64,000 nucleotides of DNA from Thalassospira xianhensis MCCC 1A02616 (GCF_003326475.1 NZ_JPWA01000003.1:169264-233263), one strand, 5' to 3'; counted from the stretch's first letter, positions 18,791 to 27,149 are shown. The notes: generated from the sequence alone by a model not told the origin. Numbers and translations are program-made.

Positions 18791-19285
18791 ATGTCGCCTA
18801 AGGATGAAAACACGATGGTCAAAAACACCCGTGGCAGAGGTCGGGGCCGGACCGCAAGTGGCAAGCCGAACCCAGTTGATATTCATGTTGGTGCGCGCGT
18901 TCGATTGCGCAGAACGCTGCTTGGCATGAGCCAGGAGAAGCTTGGTGAGGCCATCGGCCTGACATTCCAGCAGGTTCAGAAATATGAACGCGGTGCAAAC
19001 CGCGTTGGCGCCTCGCGCCTTTATGATTTGTCGCGCGTTCTCGAAGTGCCGGTTTCATTCTTTTTTGATGACATGCCAGACGAGATTTCCTCGAAATCCG
19101 TGCACGAGCGTCGCGAAATGTCGGAAAGCCCGGATCCGTTCGATAACGATCCGATGAACCGCCGCGAAACGCTTGAACTTGTGCGAGCATATTATCGGAT
19201 TACCGATCCGACGCAGCGAAAACGTGTTTTCGAGCTGGTCAAATCAATGGGCATTCTTGTTGCAGACAACGAAAACGCAAAATAG
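18791..19285 (+). CDS. Xre-type helix-turn-helix regulator
   Basis: 164 residues from ATG 18791, which has AGAAGGA upstream; GTG 18770 is an in-frame alternative. A basic, glycine/arginine-rich N-terminal tail is followed by a Cro/CI-type helix-turn-helix: ARVRLRRTLLGMSQEKLGEAIG then LTFQQVQKYERGANRVGASRLYDLSRVL. The C-terminal part ends with the TDPTQRKRVFELVKSM segment. Such single-HTH proteins are conserved in alphaproteobacteria, often next to metK, and their targets vary. The function is not assigned here. Confidence 0.82.
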   Translation: MSPKDENTMVKNTRGRGRGRTASGKPNPVDIHVGARVRLRRTLLGMSQEKLGEAIGLTFQQVQKYERGANRVGASRLYDLSRVLEVPVSFFFDDMPDEISSKSVHERREMSESPDPFDNDPMNRRETLELVRAYYRITDPTQRKRVFELVKSMGILVADNENAK

Positions 19286-19307
19286 AAAACCCAGAACTAT
19301 AAATTTG

Positions 19308-19345
19308 AAAAGCGCATTTATGGCTTCCGGCCAGATGCGCTTTTT
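19308..19345 (+). terminator. Intrinsic terminator after the Xre-type gene
   Basis: AAAAGCGCAT (19308-19317) pairs with ATGCGCTTTT (19335-19344). An inner TGGC/GCCA helix extends the hairpin, and the strand ends in a T tract. Confidence 0.75.
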
Positions 19346-19482
19346 GCCCTTATCAGCCCATTTTGATCCTCGAAATGCAATTGACGCGTTACGCTTATGC
19401 GTCGATCTTTCTTGACCCGAAAATGTCATTGGGGCAAAACCGCAGTTCGGGTGACGTGCCCGACTGGATACGTGGACGGATT

Positions 19483-19559
19483 TGGACCGCTTGCCACCAC
19501 GCAAAAAAAGGCTAAGTGGGCGCTATTGATGCAGGACTGCATCAATGCCCTCCGGTCCA
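19483..19559 (+). promoter_or_regulatory. Structured 5' leader of metK (class unknown)
   Basis: The 310-base gap 19286-19595 holds the preceding terminator and then a GC-rich leader with nested pairing. TGGACCG (19483-19489) pairs with CGGTCCA (19553-19559) as an outer helix. Inside it, GGGC (19518-19521) pairs with GCCC (19547-19550), and ATTGATGCAG (19525-19534) pairs with CTGCATCAAT (19537-19546). The domain ends 36 bases before the metK ATG. No T tract follows, so a terminator is unlikely. The position suggests a SAM-responsive or autoregulatory RNA, but I could not fit it to a riboswitch class. Confidence 0.4.
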
Positions 19560-19595
19560 GTTTATGGAACCCTTTTTTCGCCGGAGAAGGTTTGA

Positions 19596-20768
19596 ATGTC
19601 TCTTTCCGAATATCTTTTTACCAGCGAATCCGTCTCTGAAGGCCATCCGGACAAGGTTTGCGACCGCATTTCCGATACTATCGTTGACGCGTTTCTTGCG
19701 GCTGATGAAGATTCGCGCGTTGCCGTAGAGACTCTGGCAACCACCAATCGTGTCGTTCTGGCTGGCGAAGTTCGCGGTCCTGAAAGCATTTCCAAGGAAG
19801 TGATGGTCGAATCCGCACGCGAAGCGATTCGTGCCATCGGTTATGAGCAGGAAGGTTTCCATTGGAAAACGGCCGAAATCGAGTGTCACGTCCACGAGCA
19901 GTCTGCTGACATTGCCCAAGGTGTTGACTCTGCTGGTGAGAAAGACCTCGGCGCGGGCGACCAAGGCATCATGTTCGGTTATGCCTGCAACGAGACGGAC
20001 GAGCTGATGCCGGCTCCGATCCAGTTCTCGCACCGTATCCTGCGCAAAATGGCTGAAGATCGTCATTCTGGAAAATCTGCGGAGTTTGGCCCGGATGCCA
20101 AAAGTCAGGTTACCCTGCGTTATGTCGATGGCAAACCGGTCGGTGCGACCTCGGTTGTGGTTTCTACCCAGCATGTTGACGGTCTGAGCCAGGCTGATGT
20201 CCGTTCGCTGGTCATGCCTTATATCGAGACGATCCTGCCGGAAGGCTGGATGCCATCGGAAGACGAGATTTATATCAACCCGACGGGCCGTTTTGTCATA
20301 GGTGGTCCTGATGGCGATGCCGGTCTGACCGGTCGTAAGATCATTGTTGATACCTATGGTGGCGCGGCACCTCATGGGGGCGGGGCGTTTTCGGGTAAAG
20401 ATCCGACCAAGGTTGACCGTTCGGCCGCCTATGCCGCGCGTTACCTTGCGAAAAACGTGGTTGCTGCCGGTCTTGCAGAACGTTGCACCATTCAGGTTGC
20501 CTATGCGATCGGTGTTTCCAAGCCGCTGGCGCTTTATGTCAACAACCATGGCACCGGCAATGTTGACGAAATCAAACTGGGTAGCGTTTTGCGCCAGTTG
20601 ATGGATCTCAGCCCGCGGGGCATTCGTGAACATCTTTCGCTTTGCCGTCCGATCTATACCCCGACCTCTGCCTATGGCCACTTTGGTCGTCAGGCAGAAG
20701 AAGACGGTCGTTTCTCTTGGGAGCGCACCGATCTGGTTGGTGAACTGAAATCGGCATTCGGTGCCTGA
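19596..20768 (+). CDS. metK: S-adenosylmethionine synthase
   Basis: 390 residues. It makes SAM from methionine and ATP. The three signatures are present: [20 protein letters not shown] at the N-terminus, the ATP-site [12 protein letters not shown] near residue 120 and the P-loop-like [16 protein letters not shown] near residue 265. GGAGAAGG lies 5 to 12 bases before the ATG. It is monocistronic, with strong hairpins on both sides. Confidence 0.97.
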   Translation: MSLSEYLFTSESVSEGHPDKVCDRISDTIVDAFLAADEDSRVAVETLATTNRVVLAGEVRGPESISKEVMVESAREAIRAIGYEQEGFHWKTAEIECHVHEQSADIAQGVDSAGEKDLGAGDQGIMFGYACNETDELMPAPIQFSHRILRKMAEDRHSGKSAEFGPDAKSQVTLRYVDGKPVGATSVVVSTQHVDGLSQADVRSLVMPYIETILPEGWMPSEDEIYINPTGRFVIGGPDGDAGLTGRKIIVDTYGGAAPHGGGAFSGKDPTKVDRSAAYAARYLAKNVVAAGLAERCTIQVAYAIGVSKPLALYVNNHGTGNVDEIKLGSVLRQLMDLSPRGIREHLSLCRPIYTPTSAYGHFGRQAEEDGRFSWERTDLVGELKSAFGA

Positions 20769-20786
20769 TTGGCTAAAAAGCCAAAG

Positions 20787-20806
20787 CACGATTTGCCAAA
20801 ATCGTG
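20787..20806 (+). terminator. Short hairpin just after metK
   Basis: CACGATTT (20787-20794) pairs with AAATCGTG (20799-20806). It has no T tract, so it may protect the mRNA end rather than terminate; the stronger hairpin follows 16 bases on. Confidence 0.4.
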
Positions 20807-20821
20807 TGACGTGATATGAGG

Positions 20822-20864
20822 CGGGCGGCCCCGATACAAATCCGGGGCCGCCCGTTTGATTTTG
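20822..20864 (+). terminator. Strong hairpin terminator between metK and trmB
   Basis: CGGGCGGCCCCG (20822-20833) pairs perfectly with CGGGGCCGCCCG (20843-20854) over a nine-base loop, followed by TTTGATTTT. It ends 36 bases before the trmB start. Confidence 0.8.
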
Positions 20865-20899
20865 AGCCATTTTTCAAACCCGTCCTGACAGTTAAGACA

Positions 20900-21616
20900 A
20901 TGCGCAACAGCAATCGCCCGTTACCGACCCCGGATCGTCCGAATTTTTATGGTCGTCGCGGCAGCCGTCCGCTCAAGGATTCGCGCCGGGCACTGGTTGA
21001 CGAGTTGCTTCCGAAAATCGGGATTACCTATCCAGATCAGGCCGGTGTCGATCCGAACGACTATTTCGGGGAAAAGCATGATCAGCTTTGGCTTGAGATT
21101 GGCTTTGGCGGTGGCGAACACTTGGCTGGTCAGGCTCAGGCCAACCTGCAGACCGGGATTATTGGAGCTGAGCCGTTTATGGACGGGGTTGGCAGTCTTC
21201 TGCGTCATATCGATGAGTGCGCTCTGACCAATGTCCGGATTATTGCGGACGATTCTCGTCCCCTGCTTTACAAGCTGGTTGATGCCTGCTTTGATCGTGC
21301 ATTCTTGCTGTTTCCGGATCCATGGCCGAAAAAGCGTCATGCCGAACGTCGATTTATTGGCCCCAAAAACCTTGCATTGCTGGCGCGTCTTCTCAAAGAC
21401 GGGGCCGAGTTCCGGGTTGCCAGTGACGATATGCAGTATATTTCCTGGACGCTGCAACATATGCACAATCATCCGGATTTCGAATGGCTTGCTGAAAGCC
21501 CCGAAGACTGGCGCAATCCGCCCGTTGATTGGGTTAAAACCCGGTATGAACAAAAAGCGCTGCGTCATGGTAAAAAATGCAATTATTTGCGGTTCCGGCG
21601 TAAAAACCGCTCTTGA
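20900..21616 (+). CDS. trmB: tRNA (guanine-N7)-methyltransferase TrmB
   Basis: 238 residues. It methylates G46 in the variable loop of tRNAs using SAM. Seen: LEIGFGGGEHL for SAM binding, FLLFPDPWPKKRHAERRFI as the family signature, and the C-terminal substrate segment PVDWVKTRYEQKAL. ATG 20900 is chosen because the upstream frame runs through the preceding terminator. It is followed by its own terminator at 21643-21676. Confidence 0.94.
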   Translation: MRNSNRPLPTPDRPNFYGRRGSRPLKDSRRALVDELLPKIGITYPDQAGVDPNDYFGEKHDQLWLEIGFGGGEHLAGQAQANLQTGIIGAEPFMDGVGSLLRHIDECALTNVRIIADDSRPLLYKLVDACFDRAFLLFPDPWPKKRHAERRFIGPKNLALLARLLKDGAEFRVASDDMQYISWTLQHMHNHPDFEWLAESPEDWRNPPVDWVKTRYEQKALRHGKKCNYLRFRRKNRS

Positions 21617-21642
21617 CCGCCCGATGCAGAAGTTTTGGCTAG

Positions 21643-21676
21643 CCCGTGCAAAAGTGTTCTCCTTTTGCGCGGGTTT
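21643..21676 (+). terminator. Intrinsic terminator of trmB
   Basis: CCCGTGCAAAAG (21643-21654) pairs with CTTTTGCGCGGG (21662-21673), with one U-G wobble, then TTT. It separates the housekeeping block from the haem locus. Confidence 0.85.
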
Positions 21677-21727
21677 CCTTTGGGTGAACAACATCACCAC
21701 ATAATTTCAATAAGTTGAAATTTTAAT

Positions 21728-21742
21728 TGAGAATGATTGTCA
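21728..21742. promoter_or_regulatory. Fur-type box before the ECF sigma gene
   Basis: TGAGAATGATTGTCA matches the 7-1-7 Fur pattern TGAGAATnATTCTCA at 13 of 14 fixed positions. It lies about 100 bases upstream of the sigma-factor start, in an AT-rich region. Confidence 0.65.
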
Positions 21743-21844
21743 TGTGCGATATTTATGTTGTTCCGCTGATATGACGCCGCCGCAAGCTGCTTGTGCCAAA
21801 TACCTGCATCAAGCGCTCTGCCGATAATTCCAAAGGTCCGAGCC

Positions 21845-22354
21845 GTGACGCACTGGGATGTCAATATACTGTTCCGTACCTATCGGTCCCGACTGCTGCA
21901 TTTTGTGCAGCGGCGAAAACTTTCGTGGCATATGGCCGACGATATCGTGCAGGACACGTTCCTTCGGGTTGTAGCCACGCCATCGCTGCCTGATCCGCAA
22001 TTTGCCCAGTCCTATCTGTTCAGGACAGCGCAGAATCTGGTGATTGATCATTTCCGGCGGGAACGGATACTGACCTTCGTTCAGGAACCTGACAAAGCAT
22101 TTGAATTCGTTGCCGATGACGCCCCTTCCCCTGAACAGATCGCATGGTCACGACAGGAATTACGACAGTTGCAGGCATCGCTGAATGCTTTGCCAAAAAA
22201 CCTTCGGACTGTTTTCATTCTCGCCCGACTTGAAGGTAAGACCTATGGTGAAATTGGCGAGCAACTTGGGATTCCGACGCAAACCGCCTTTAGCCGCATG
22301 GTCCGCGCTCTGACACTTGTCAAAGAGGCAATGGATAAATCGGAAAAAAATTGA
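21845..22354 (+). CDS. FecI/HasI-type ECF sigma factor
   Basis: 169 residues from GTG 21845, the normal length for iron-starvation sigma factors; AAGG lies about ten bases upstream. Sigma region 2 is FRTYRSRLLHFVQRRKLSWHMADDIVQDTFLRV and region 4 is LRTVFILARLEGKTYGEIGEQLGIPTQTAFSRM. It sits directly before a FecR-like gene and a receptor with a signalling domain, so it should direct transcription of the receptor when occupied receptor signals across the envelope. The gene order matches hasI of the Serratia haem system. A Fur-type box upstream suggests repression when iron is plentiful. Confidence 0.88.
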   Translation: MTHWDVNILFRTYRSRLLHFVQRRKLSWHMADDIVQDTFLRVVATPSLPDPQFAQSYLFRTAQNLVIDHFRRERILTFVQEPDKAFEFVADDAPSPEQIAWSRQELRQLQASLNALPKNLRTVFILARLEGKTYGEIGEQLGIPTQTAFSRMVRALTLVKEAMDKSEKN

Positions 22355-22458
22355 ATATCGGATCAGAAATATGCGCATCAGGTTCGTCCCAATAGTCGGG
22401 GTGTTTGTGTGATGCGCGCAAAGACCATCTGATCAATGAAGCATGGAATCCGGCATTC

Positions 22459-23385
22459 ATGGCTATGACAGGTGAAAATCACGTCGCAAATCTGCCCGAT
22501 ACTGTAGCGGAACAGGCGATCTATTGGTTTGCCCTGTTGCTTGATGGCAGTGAAACCGAAGAAGATCGTCGGGCGTTTGCTCGCTGGCTTGATGCTGATC
22601 CGGCGCATCTTGAAGCTTTTCGCGATATCGAACGGCTTTGGAGCGGCAGCACCAGCCTTAATCTATCAACTGACAACAAGGTCGGCCGACGCGCCTTTAT
22701 GACGGGAACGGCGGCAGCGGTGGTTATCGGTGCGGGTTGGGCATTCGCTCCGCATCATCCTTTTGCCGATATACGGACTGCGACCGGTGAACGGCATCGT
22801 TTTTCCCTTCCCGATGGTGTGGAGGCCGAACTGGCAAGCGACACCGTGATGTCCTATGTCACGCGTGACGGGGTAAACGGTGTCGAACTTCATCGCGGTG
22901 AAGCCTGGTTCAATCATTTGGCAACTGGCAGCGACTTTTTTGTTGCGGCTGCCAGTGGCACAAGCTGGTCGCGGGGGGGGAGGCTCGACGTGGCTGCTTA
23001 TGACGGGGATGTCACCGTAATCGCCGAGCAAAATCCGTTGATTGTTCGTTTGGGTAGTGCGCAAAGGCAATTGGCCGCAGGAAATGCTGTGCGGTATAGC
23101 GACTTGCAAATCGGGAGACCTTACGAGGTTGATATTTCGACAGAGTTGGCCTGGCGGAACGGCCAGCTTGTCTTTATGGGGCAGCCTCTTGGGGAAGTCG
23201 TTCGTGTTCTGCAGCGCTGGCAGAGCGGCAAGATCATGATCATCGGCGAAGAACTCAAATCCCGCCCGGTAACCCTTGTGGTCGACCTTGAACGGTCAAA
23301 GGATGTTCTGCCGGTTCTGGCCAGTGTCCTTTCGATCAGTGTGCATCGGTTTACAGATTACCTGACCGTCATTCGCGCCGCCTGA
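22459..23385 (+). CDS. FecR/HasS-type anti-sigma regulator
   Basis: 308 residues from ATG 22459; ATG 22465 is equally possible. The N-terminal cytoplasmic DUF4880-type region (VAEQAIYWFALLLDGSETEEDRRAFARWLDADPAHLEAF) binds the sigma factor. A single membrane segment beginning GRRAFMTGTAAAVVIGAGWAF carries a twin-arginine pair, in line with the Tat-dependent insertion known for FecR. The periplasmic FecR domain has LPDGVEAELASDTVMSY and GEAWFNH, and the C-terminal LAWRNGQLVFMGQPLGEVVRVLQRW part should touch the receptor's signalling domain. Confidence 0.87.
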   Translation: MAMTGENHVANLPDTVAEQAIYWFALLLDGSETEEDRRAFARWLDADPAHLEAFRDIERLWSGSTSLNLSTDNKVGRRAFMTGTAAAVVIGAGWAFAPHHPFADIRTATGERHRFSLPDGVEAELASDTVMSYVTRDGVNGVELHRGEAWFNHLATGSDFFVAAASGTSWSRGGRLDVAAYDGDVTVIAEQNPLIVRLGSAQRQLAAGNAVRYSDLQIGRPYEVDISTELAWRNGQLVFMGQPLGEVVRVLQRWQSGKIMIIGEELKSRPVTLVVDLERSKDVLPVLASVLSISVHRFTDYLTVIRAA

Positions 23386-23442
23386 CCCTCTCAAAATTCA
23401 AGATCACCAATCAATGTCACTCTTCGGTTCGGTCAGAATAAA

Positions 23443-23465
23443 TTGATAATAAAAATTATTATCAA
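23443..23465. promoter_or_regulatory. Perfect palindrome, Fur-type box before hasR
   Basis: TTGATAATAA, three A, then TTATTATCAA form a perfect 23-bp inverted repeat. The inner 19 bases (23445-23463) match the classical Fur box GATAATGATAATCATTATC at 16 positions. It lies 115 bases before the hasR start codon. Confidence 0.75.
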
Positions 23466-23579
23466 AAAAATGCATTGAATATCAGATATCTGAATTTCAG
23501 TTTCGTCTAACTGAGTAACGAAACAACGAATGCGACGCAATCTCATGAACATGCATTCGTGACTCAGGAGACAAAAAGA

Positions 23580-26222
23580 ATGCTCTCGAACGGGGTGGGT
23601 CGGAAGGCTGTTACCGACCTCAAGTTTTTACACCGGCTTCTACTGGCAACATCTTTAACTGGGCTGGTTCTGATACCGATGCAGGTTCTTGCACAATCGC
23701 AACTTGAAACAGAGACAGCGCAGGCATCCAATACAGTATTGATGATTGGCGACAGCTTGTATCGTTTCGATATTGCATCGCAAGCCTTGCCTGGGGCATT
23801 GCTTGCGTTTTCGCGAATCTCGGGGATAGATGTCGTTTTTGATGGTAGCTTACCTGAGGGTGTATCAGGGATGGCTGTTGTTGGCGAAATGACCGCGGCT
23901 GCAGCTTTGGACCGTTTGCTTTCGGGTAGCGGCCTTGTCTGGTTGGCTGTCAATGAGACGGCGGTCACGATCACGCCAGCTGACACATCAGTAAATCAGG
24001 ACGGTGCTACGATAACGGCCCCGGTTACTGTGATTTCAAGCCAGCAAAATATCGGTTATAACGGGACACCCGACTGGGTCTATGACACGCCGGGTTCCGT
24101 GAGCGTGGTCACACGAGAAGCCGTTGAGAAACGTCCGCCTCGCAACACCAGCGATATTTTTCGCGATATGAGCGGTGTTAGTTCAACGACCAATAACCAG
24201 TTGCCTGGTTTCGTGCCAAACATCCGAGGGCTACAGGATTTCGGTCGTGTAAATGTCATGGTCGATGGCGCCCGCCAGAACTATCAGCAATCCGGGCATG
24301 GCCCGACATCCTATACGTATTTTGACCCTCAGTTACTGTCTGAGGCTGTTGTAGAAAAAGGCCCTACAAGCGGGGTTGGTGGTGCTGGTGTTATAGGTGG
24401 TGTTGTGTCGTTAAAAACGATCAATACCGAAGACATTTTGGAAGACGACGATACATATGGTGGTCAGGCCACCGTAACGCATGGCACAAATGAATATATT
24501 TTTGCCGGGAATGCTGCCGTATCTGCGCGATTTTCGCCGAAATTGGACGTAACGGCAGCAGTTGCGAAGAAGCATCTTGGCAGTTATGACGCCGGTGCCA
24601 GAGACCCCCTATATTCGTATTCCTATTCAGCTGCAGGTAATCGAACAGACGAGCGAACAGACTCTCAGGATAATTATGTCAACTTTGCCCAGAAGCAATA
24701 TTCTGGTTTGTTGAAAGCCAATGTTCAGGCAACAGAATACCAATCAATTCATCTTGGCTATGTAGGTTATCACAATGATTTTATAACCGGTGTGGGTGCG
24801 GATGACACAGCGGCCCATTCCATTAAAAATCAGACAATGACAGGTGAATATAACTGGTCGCCTGATTCAGACTGGATCAATTTCCAAGCTAAGATCAGTT
24901 ATAACCGTGCTGAAAACGAGCAAAGTCGCGATCCTCGATATAATGCGGACGGGTCTGTGAATTATGATGGTTTTTCTAACCATTTTGAAACTGATACCAT
25001 CGGTGTGAGCCTCCAAAACACGTCCTACTTTGATTTTTCGCCAGCCTTTTTCGATGTTACCTACGGGGTAGAACATTTTCGCGACAAAACTGAAACCCAA
25101 TCTGTTCCCTACGGACTTGGTGATGCTGATACGTCGTGGTTTGAAGGGGCAACACCGGCCGGTGAACGCGATGTTTCCAGCGGATTCCTGGAAGTTGATA
25201 GTAGTTTCGCAGATACAGTCCGTTTGATCACCGGACTCCGGTATGATCATTATTCCCTCGAAGGTGATACTGTCGCATATCGTCAGGATTTCGGGCTGAT
25301 TCCGACTCCACCTTTCTTTGGATTGGTCAATACAGCAATTCCGTTGACCGTGGATCAAAGCGAAGGAAAACTCTTGCCTTCGGCGACCTTGTCATTCGAA
25401 GCTTTCCCAGCTGTTAAGCCGTATATCAGCTATAAAAAAGGTTATCGTCCGCCGCAAATAATCGAAACAATGATGCACGGGTTTCATGTCGGTACAGAGG
25501 TACCTTTTTTGCCAAACCCGAACCTCAAAGGCGAGAAAAGCACTACCAAGGAAATTGGTGTAAATGTGAAGCTTGATGATGTGATCAAGCCGGGCGATGG
25601 ATTTCGCATGAAGGCGGCCTATTTCAATACACGGGTTGAGGATTATATTGCTCAGGCATTCGTTTACTTGCCAGGGACCTTTATTCTGCCGGGGGTGAAT
25701 AGCGGCTATGTCAACCTGATCGACCCTGTCGAGTTTCAGGGTAGCGAGTTCGAACTCGCTTATGATGCAGGTAAATATTATATCGGGGCTGCGTATACCT
25801 TCACTCTCAATGATCTGACGGGTAATTATGATCCGTTTCCGCTGGGGCAGAATGCAACACCCGGCTCTTCAGGCTCTGATGCTTTAATGGGAACGAATAG
25901 AGCGCTGGTTGCTCTTTTTACACCACCACGTCATCGCGTGACTGTGGATCTCGGTGCGCGTTTGCTCGACCGGGATCTGACGGTGGGAATGCGTGCGACC
26001 TATGTCAGCGAAGCTACCGGATATGGGGCCTCGTTAGAGAACGAGTATAACGCTCAATACAATCTGTATGACTTGTATGCCAGCTACGAGTTTAACGACA
26101 ATCTTACGTTGCGGTTCAATGTCGATAATCTGTTTGATGAGGGATATATCGAGTCCATGAGTGCGGGCGGTACTCCCGCACCTGGCAGGACAGCTACACT
26201 TTCAATTACAGGCAGCTTCTAA
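23580..26222 (+). CDS. hasR: TonB-dependent haem/hemophore receptor with signalling domain (HasR-like)
   Basis: 880 residues. ATG 23580 has GGAGA eight bases upstream; GTG 23559 is a weaker alternative. The signal peptide ends near VLAQS (about residue 40). An STN signalling domain (ALPGALLAFSRISGIDVVFD through WLAVNETAVTITPA) follows, then the plug (VYDTPGSVSVVTREAV, IRGLQDFGRVNVMVDGARQNYQ, GGAGVIGGVVSLKT) and a 22-strand barrel ending PAPGRTATLSITGSF, the usual terminal-phenylalanine finish. The STN domain explains the sigma/anti-sigma pair upstream, and the hemophore gene downstream supports haem as cargo. By eye, codon use is more AT-rich than in the neighbours, which may reflect transfer. 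Confidence 0.88.
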   Translation: MLSNGVGRKAVTDLKFLHRLLLATSLTGLVLIPMQVLAQSQLETETAQASNTVLMIGDSLYRFDIASQALPGALLAFSRISGIDVVFDGSLPEGVSGMAVVGEMTAAAALDRLLSGSGLVWLAVNETAVTITPADTSVNQDGATITAPVTVISSQQNIGYNGTPDWVYDTPGSVSVVTREAVEKRPPRNTSDIFRDMSGVSSTTNNQLPGFVPNIRGLQDFGRVNVMVDGARQNYQQSGHGPTSYTYFDPQLLSEAVVEKGPTSGVGGAGVIGGVVSLKTINTEDILEDDDTYGGQATVTHGTNEYIFAGNAAVSARFSPKLDVTAAVAKKHLGSYDAGARDPLYSYSYSAAGNRTDERTDSQDNYVNFAQKQYSGLLKANVQATEYQSIHLGYVGYHNDFITGVGADDTAAHSIKNQTMTGEYNWSPDSDWINFQAKISYNRAENEQSRDPRYNADGSVNYDGFSNHFETDTIGVSLQNTSYFDFSPAFFDVTYGVEHFRDKTETQSVPYGLGDADTSWFEGATPAGERDVSSGFLEVDSSFADTVRLITGLRYDHYSLEGDTVAYRQDFGLIPTPPFFGLVNTAIPLTVDQSEGKLLPSATLSFEAFPAVKPYISYKKGYRPPQIIETMMHGFHVGTEVPFLPNPNLKGEKSTTKEIGVNVKLDDVIKPGDGFRMKAAYFNTRVEDYIAQAFVYLPGTFILPGVNSGYVNLIDPVEFQGSEFELAYDAGKYYIGAAYTFTLNDLTGNYDPFPLGQNATPGSSGSDALMGTNRALVALFTPPRHRVTVDLGARLLDRDLTVGMRATYVSEATGYGASLENEYNAQYNLYDLYASYEFNDNLTLRFNVDNLFDEGYIESMSAGGTPAPGRTATLSITGSF

Positions 26223-26327
26223 AAAATCTGTTTGGCCAAGCTGATACCCATCCGGCTATGCTTGTATGGTCGGATGGTTAATTGTGCTTATTTAAACTAT
26301 TGATATTAAATAATTTTTCTCATTAAA

Positions 26328-26346
26328 GATATTGATTCTCATTTGC
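26328..26346. promoter_or_regulatory. Possible Fur-type box before hasA
   Basis: GATATTGATTCTCATTTGC matches the 19-base Fur consensus at 14 positions and contains an exact ATTCTCA half-site. It lies 73 bases before the hemophore start, in an AT-rich stretch. Confidence 0.5.
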
Positions 26347-26418
26347 GATTGTGGAATTGTTCCTTGGTTTCCGGACTCTGTTGTGCGGAATTTTCCAACA
26401 TGTGATAGGAGCATGAAA

Positions 26419-27141
26419 ATGGCTGTCCAAATTGATCTGAATGATGCGAATTCAGATGGTACCGGCATCAACCTTCAGGCGTATCTTGCAAGCTTCGATA
26501 CTGATTTCGAATCCAGTGTCTTCGACTTTGGCACGTTTGTCGGCGGTGGGATTTTTGACGGAACGCAATACTACATGTCAGATGCCGATAGTGATCAGGC
26601 ATATATTGTTGGCGGTGACCTTCAGTATGACTTCTTTGGTGGTCATGTCTTGAAGGGTGACGTCGATAGCGTTCAGTTTGGTGAAGATGTTTCAGAAAGC
26701 GGAGGTTCTGCCAGCCTTGCCGCAACCGATATCGATATTTCGAACCTCGGCATTACCGGTTCGACGAATACCGATGATACGCATCTCGTCGTAAATGGTC
26801 TTCGTAACGGCGACAGCACTGCCCTGCGGAACTATCTTGATACGCAGTCTGTTGAGATCAACGGCAGCTCTGGCGCCGATGTGATCGGCGGTTTTGCCGG
26901 TGACGACGTCCTGACCGGTAATGGCGGTGCGGATACTTTCGAATTCGACACTTCGGGCAATTTCGGTGACGACACCGTTATCGATTTTACCGATGGCACC
27001 GATCTTCTTGATATCGATTTCAACTCGGTAACGGTTGCTTCGGCCAACGGCGGTGCAGATACCCTGATCACCCATGCCAATGGCACCATCACCCTGACCG
27101 GCGTCGATTTCAACGATATCGACGCGACCGACTTCGTTTAA
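26419..27141 (+). CDS. hasA: HasA-like secreted hemophore with RTX-type C-terminus
   Basis: 240 residues from ATG 26419, which has AGGAG seven bases upstream; ATG 26413 is too close to that site. Residues 1-140 follow HasA: YLASFDTDFESS, GGGIFDGTQYYMS, QAYIVGGDLQYDFFGGHVLKGDVDS. Y70 and H76 align with the haem ligand Y75 and its partner H83 of Serratia HasA. No histidine occurs before residue 76, so the H32 ligand is absent. Residues 148-176 hold three degenerate RTX nonapeptides (GSSGADVIG, GFAGDDVLT, GNGGADTFEF), then a serralysin-like segment ending DATDFV. There is no N-terminal signal; type I export by the adjacent genes is expected. RTX tails are not part of classical HasA. Confidence 0.85.
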   Translation: MAVQIDLNDANSDGTGINLQAYLASFDTDFESSVFDFGTFVGGGIFDGTQYYMSDADSDQAYIVGGDLQYDFFGGHVLKGDVDSVQFGEDVSESGGSASLAATDIDISNLGITGSTNTDDTHLVVNGLRNGDSTALRNYLDTQSVEINGSSGADVIGGFAGDDVLTGNGGADTFEFDTSGNFGDDTVIDFTDGTDLLDIDFNSVTVASANGGADTLITHANGTITLTGVDFNDIDATDFV

Positions 27142-27149
27142 CGAAGACG

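Noticed and set aside
19483..19595. SAM-II (SAM-alpha) or SAM/SAH riboswitch before metK
   Set aside because: The GGCTAAGTGGG stretch recalls the 3' part of SAM-II, but the rest of the conserved pseudoknot is not recognisable and the dominant structure is a long stem. Reported only as an unclassified structured leader.
19542..20870. A 442-codon open frame antisense to metK, and similar long antisense frames at 38682-39779 (pnp), 50938-52368 (fusion gene) and 60296-61582 (ATP-grasp)
   Set aside because: Each lies wholly opposite a gene with clear catalytic motifs and has no recognisable domain.
26248..26277. Terminator after hasR from CCATCCG/CGGATGG
   Set aside because: Only seven pairs with a 16-base loop and no T run; too weak to call.
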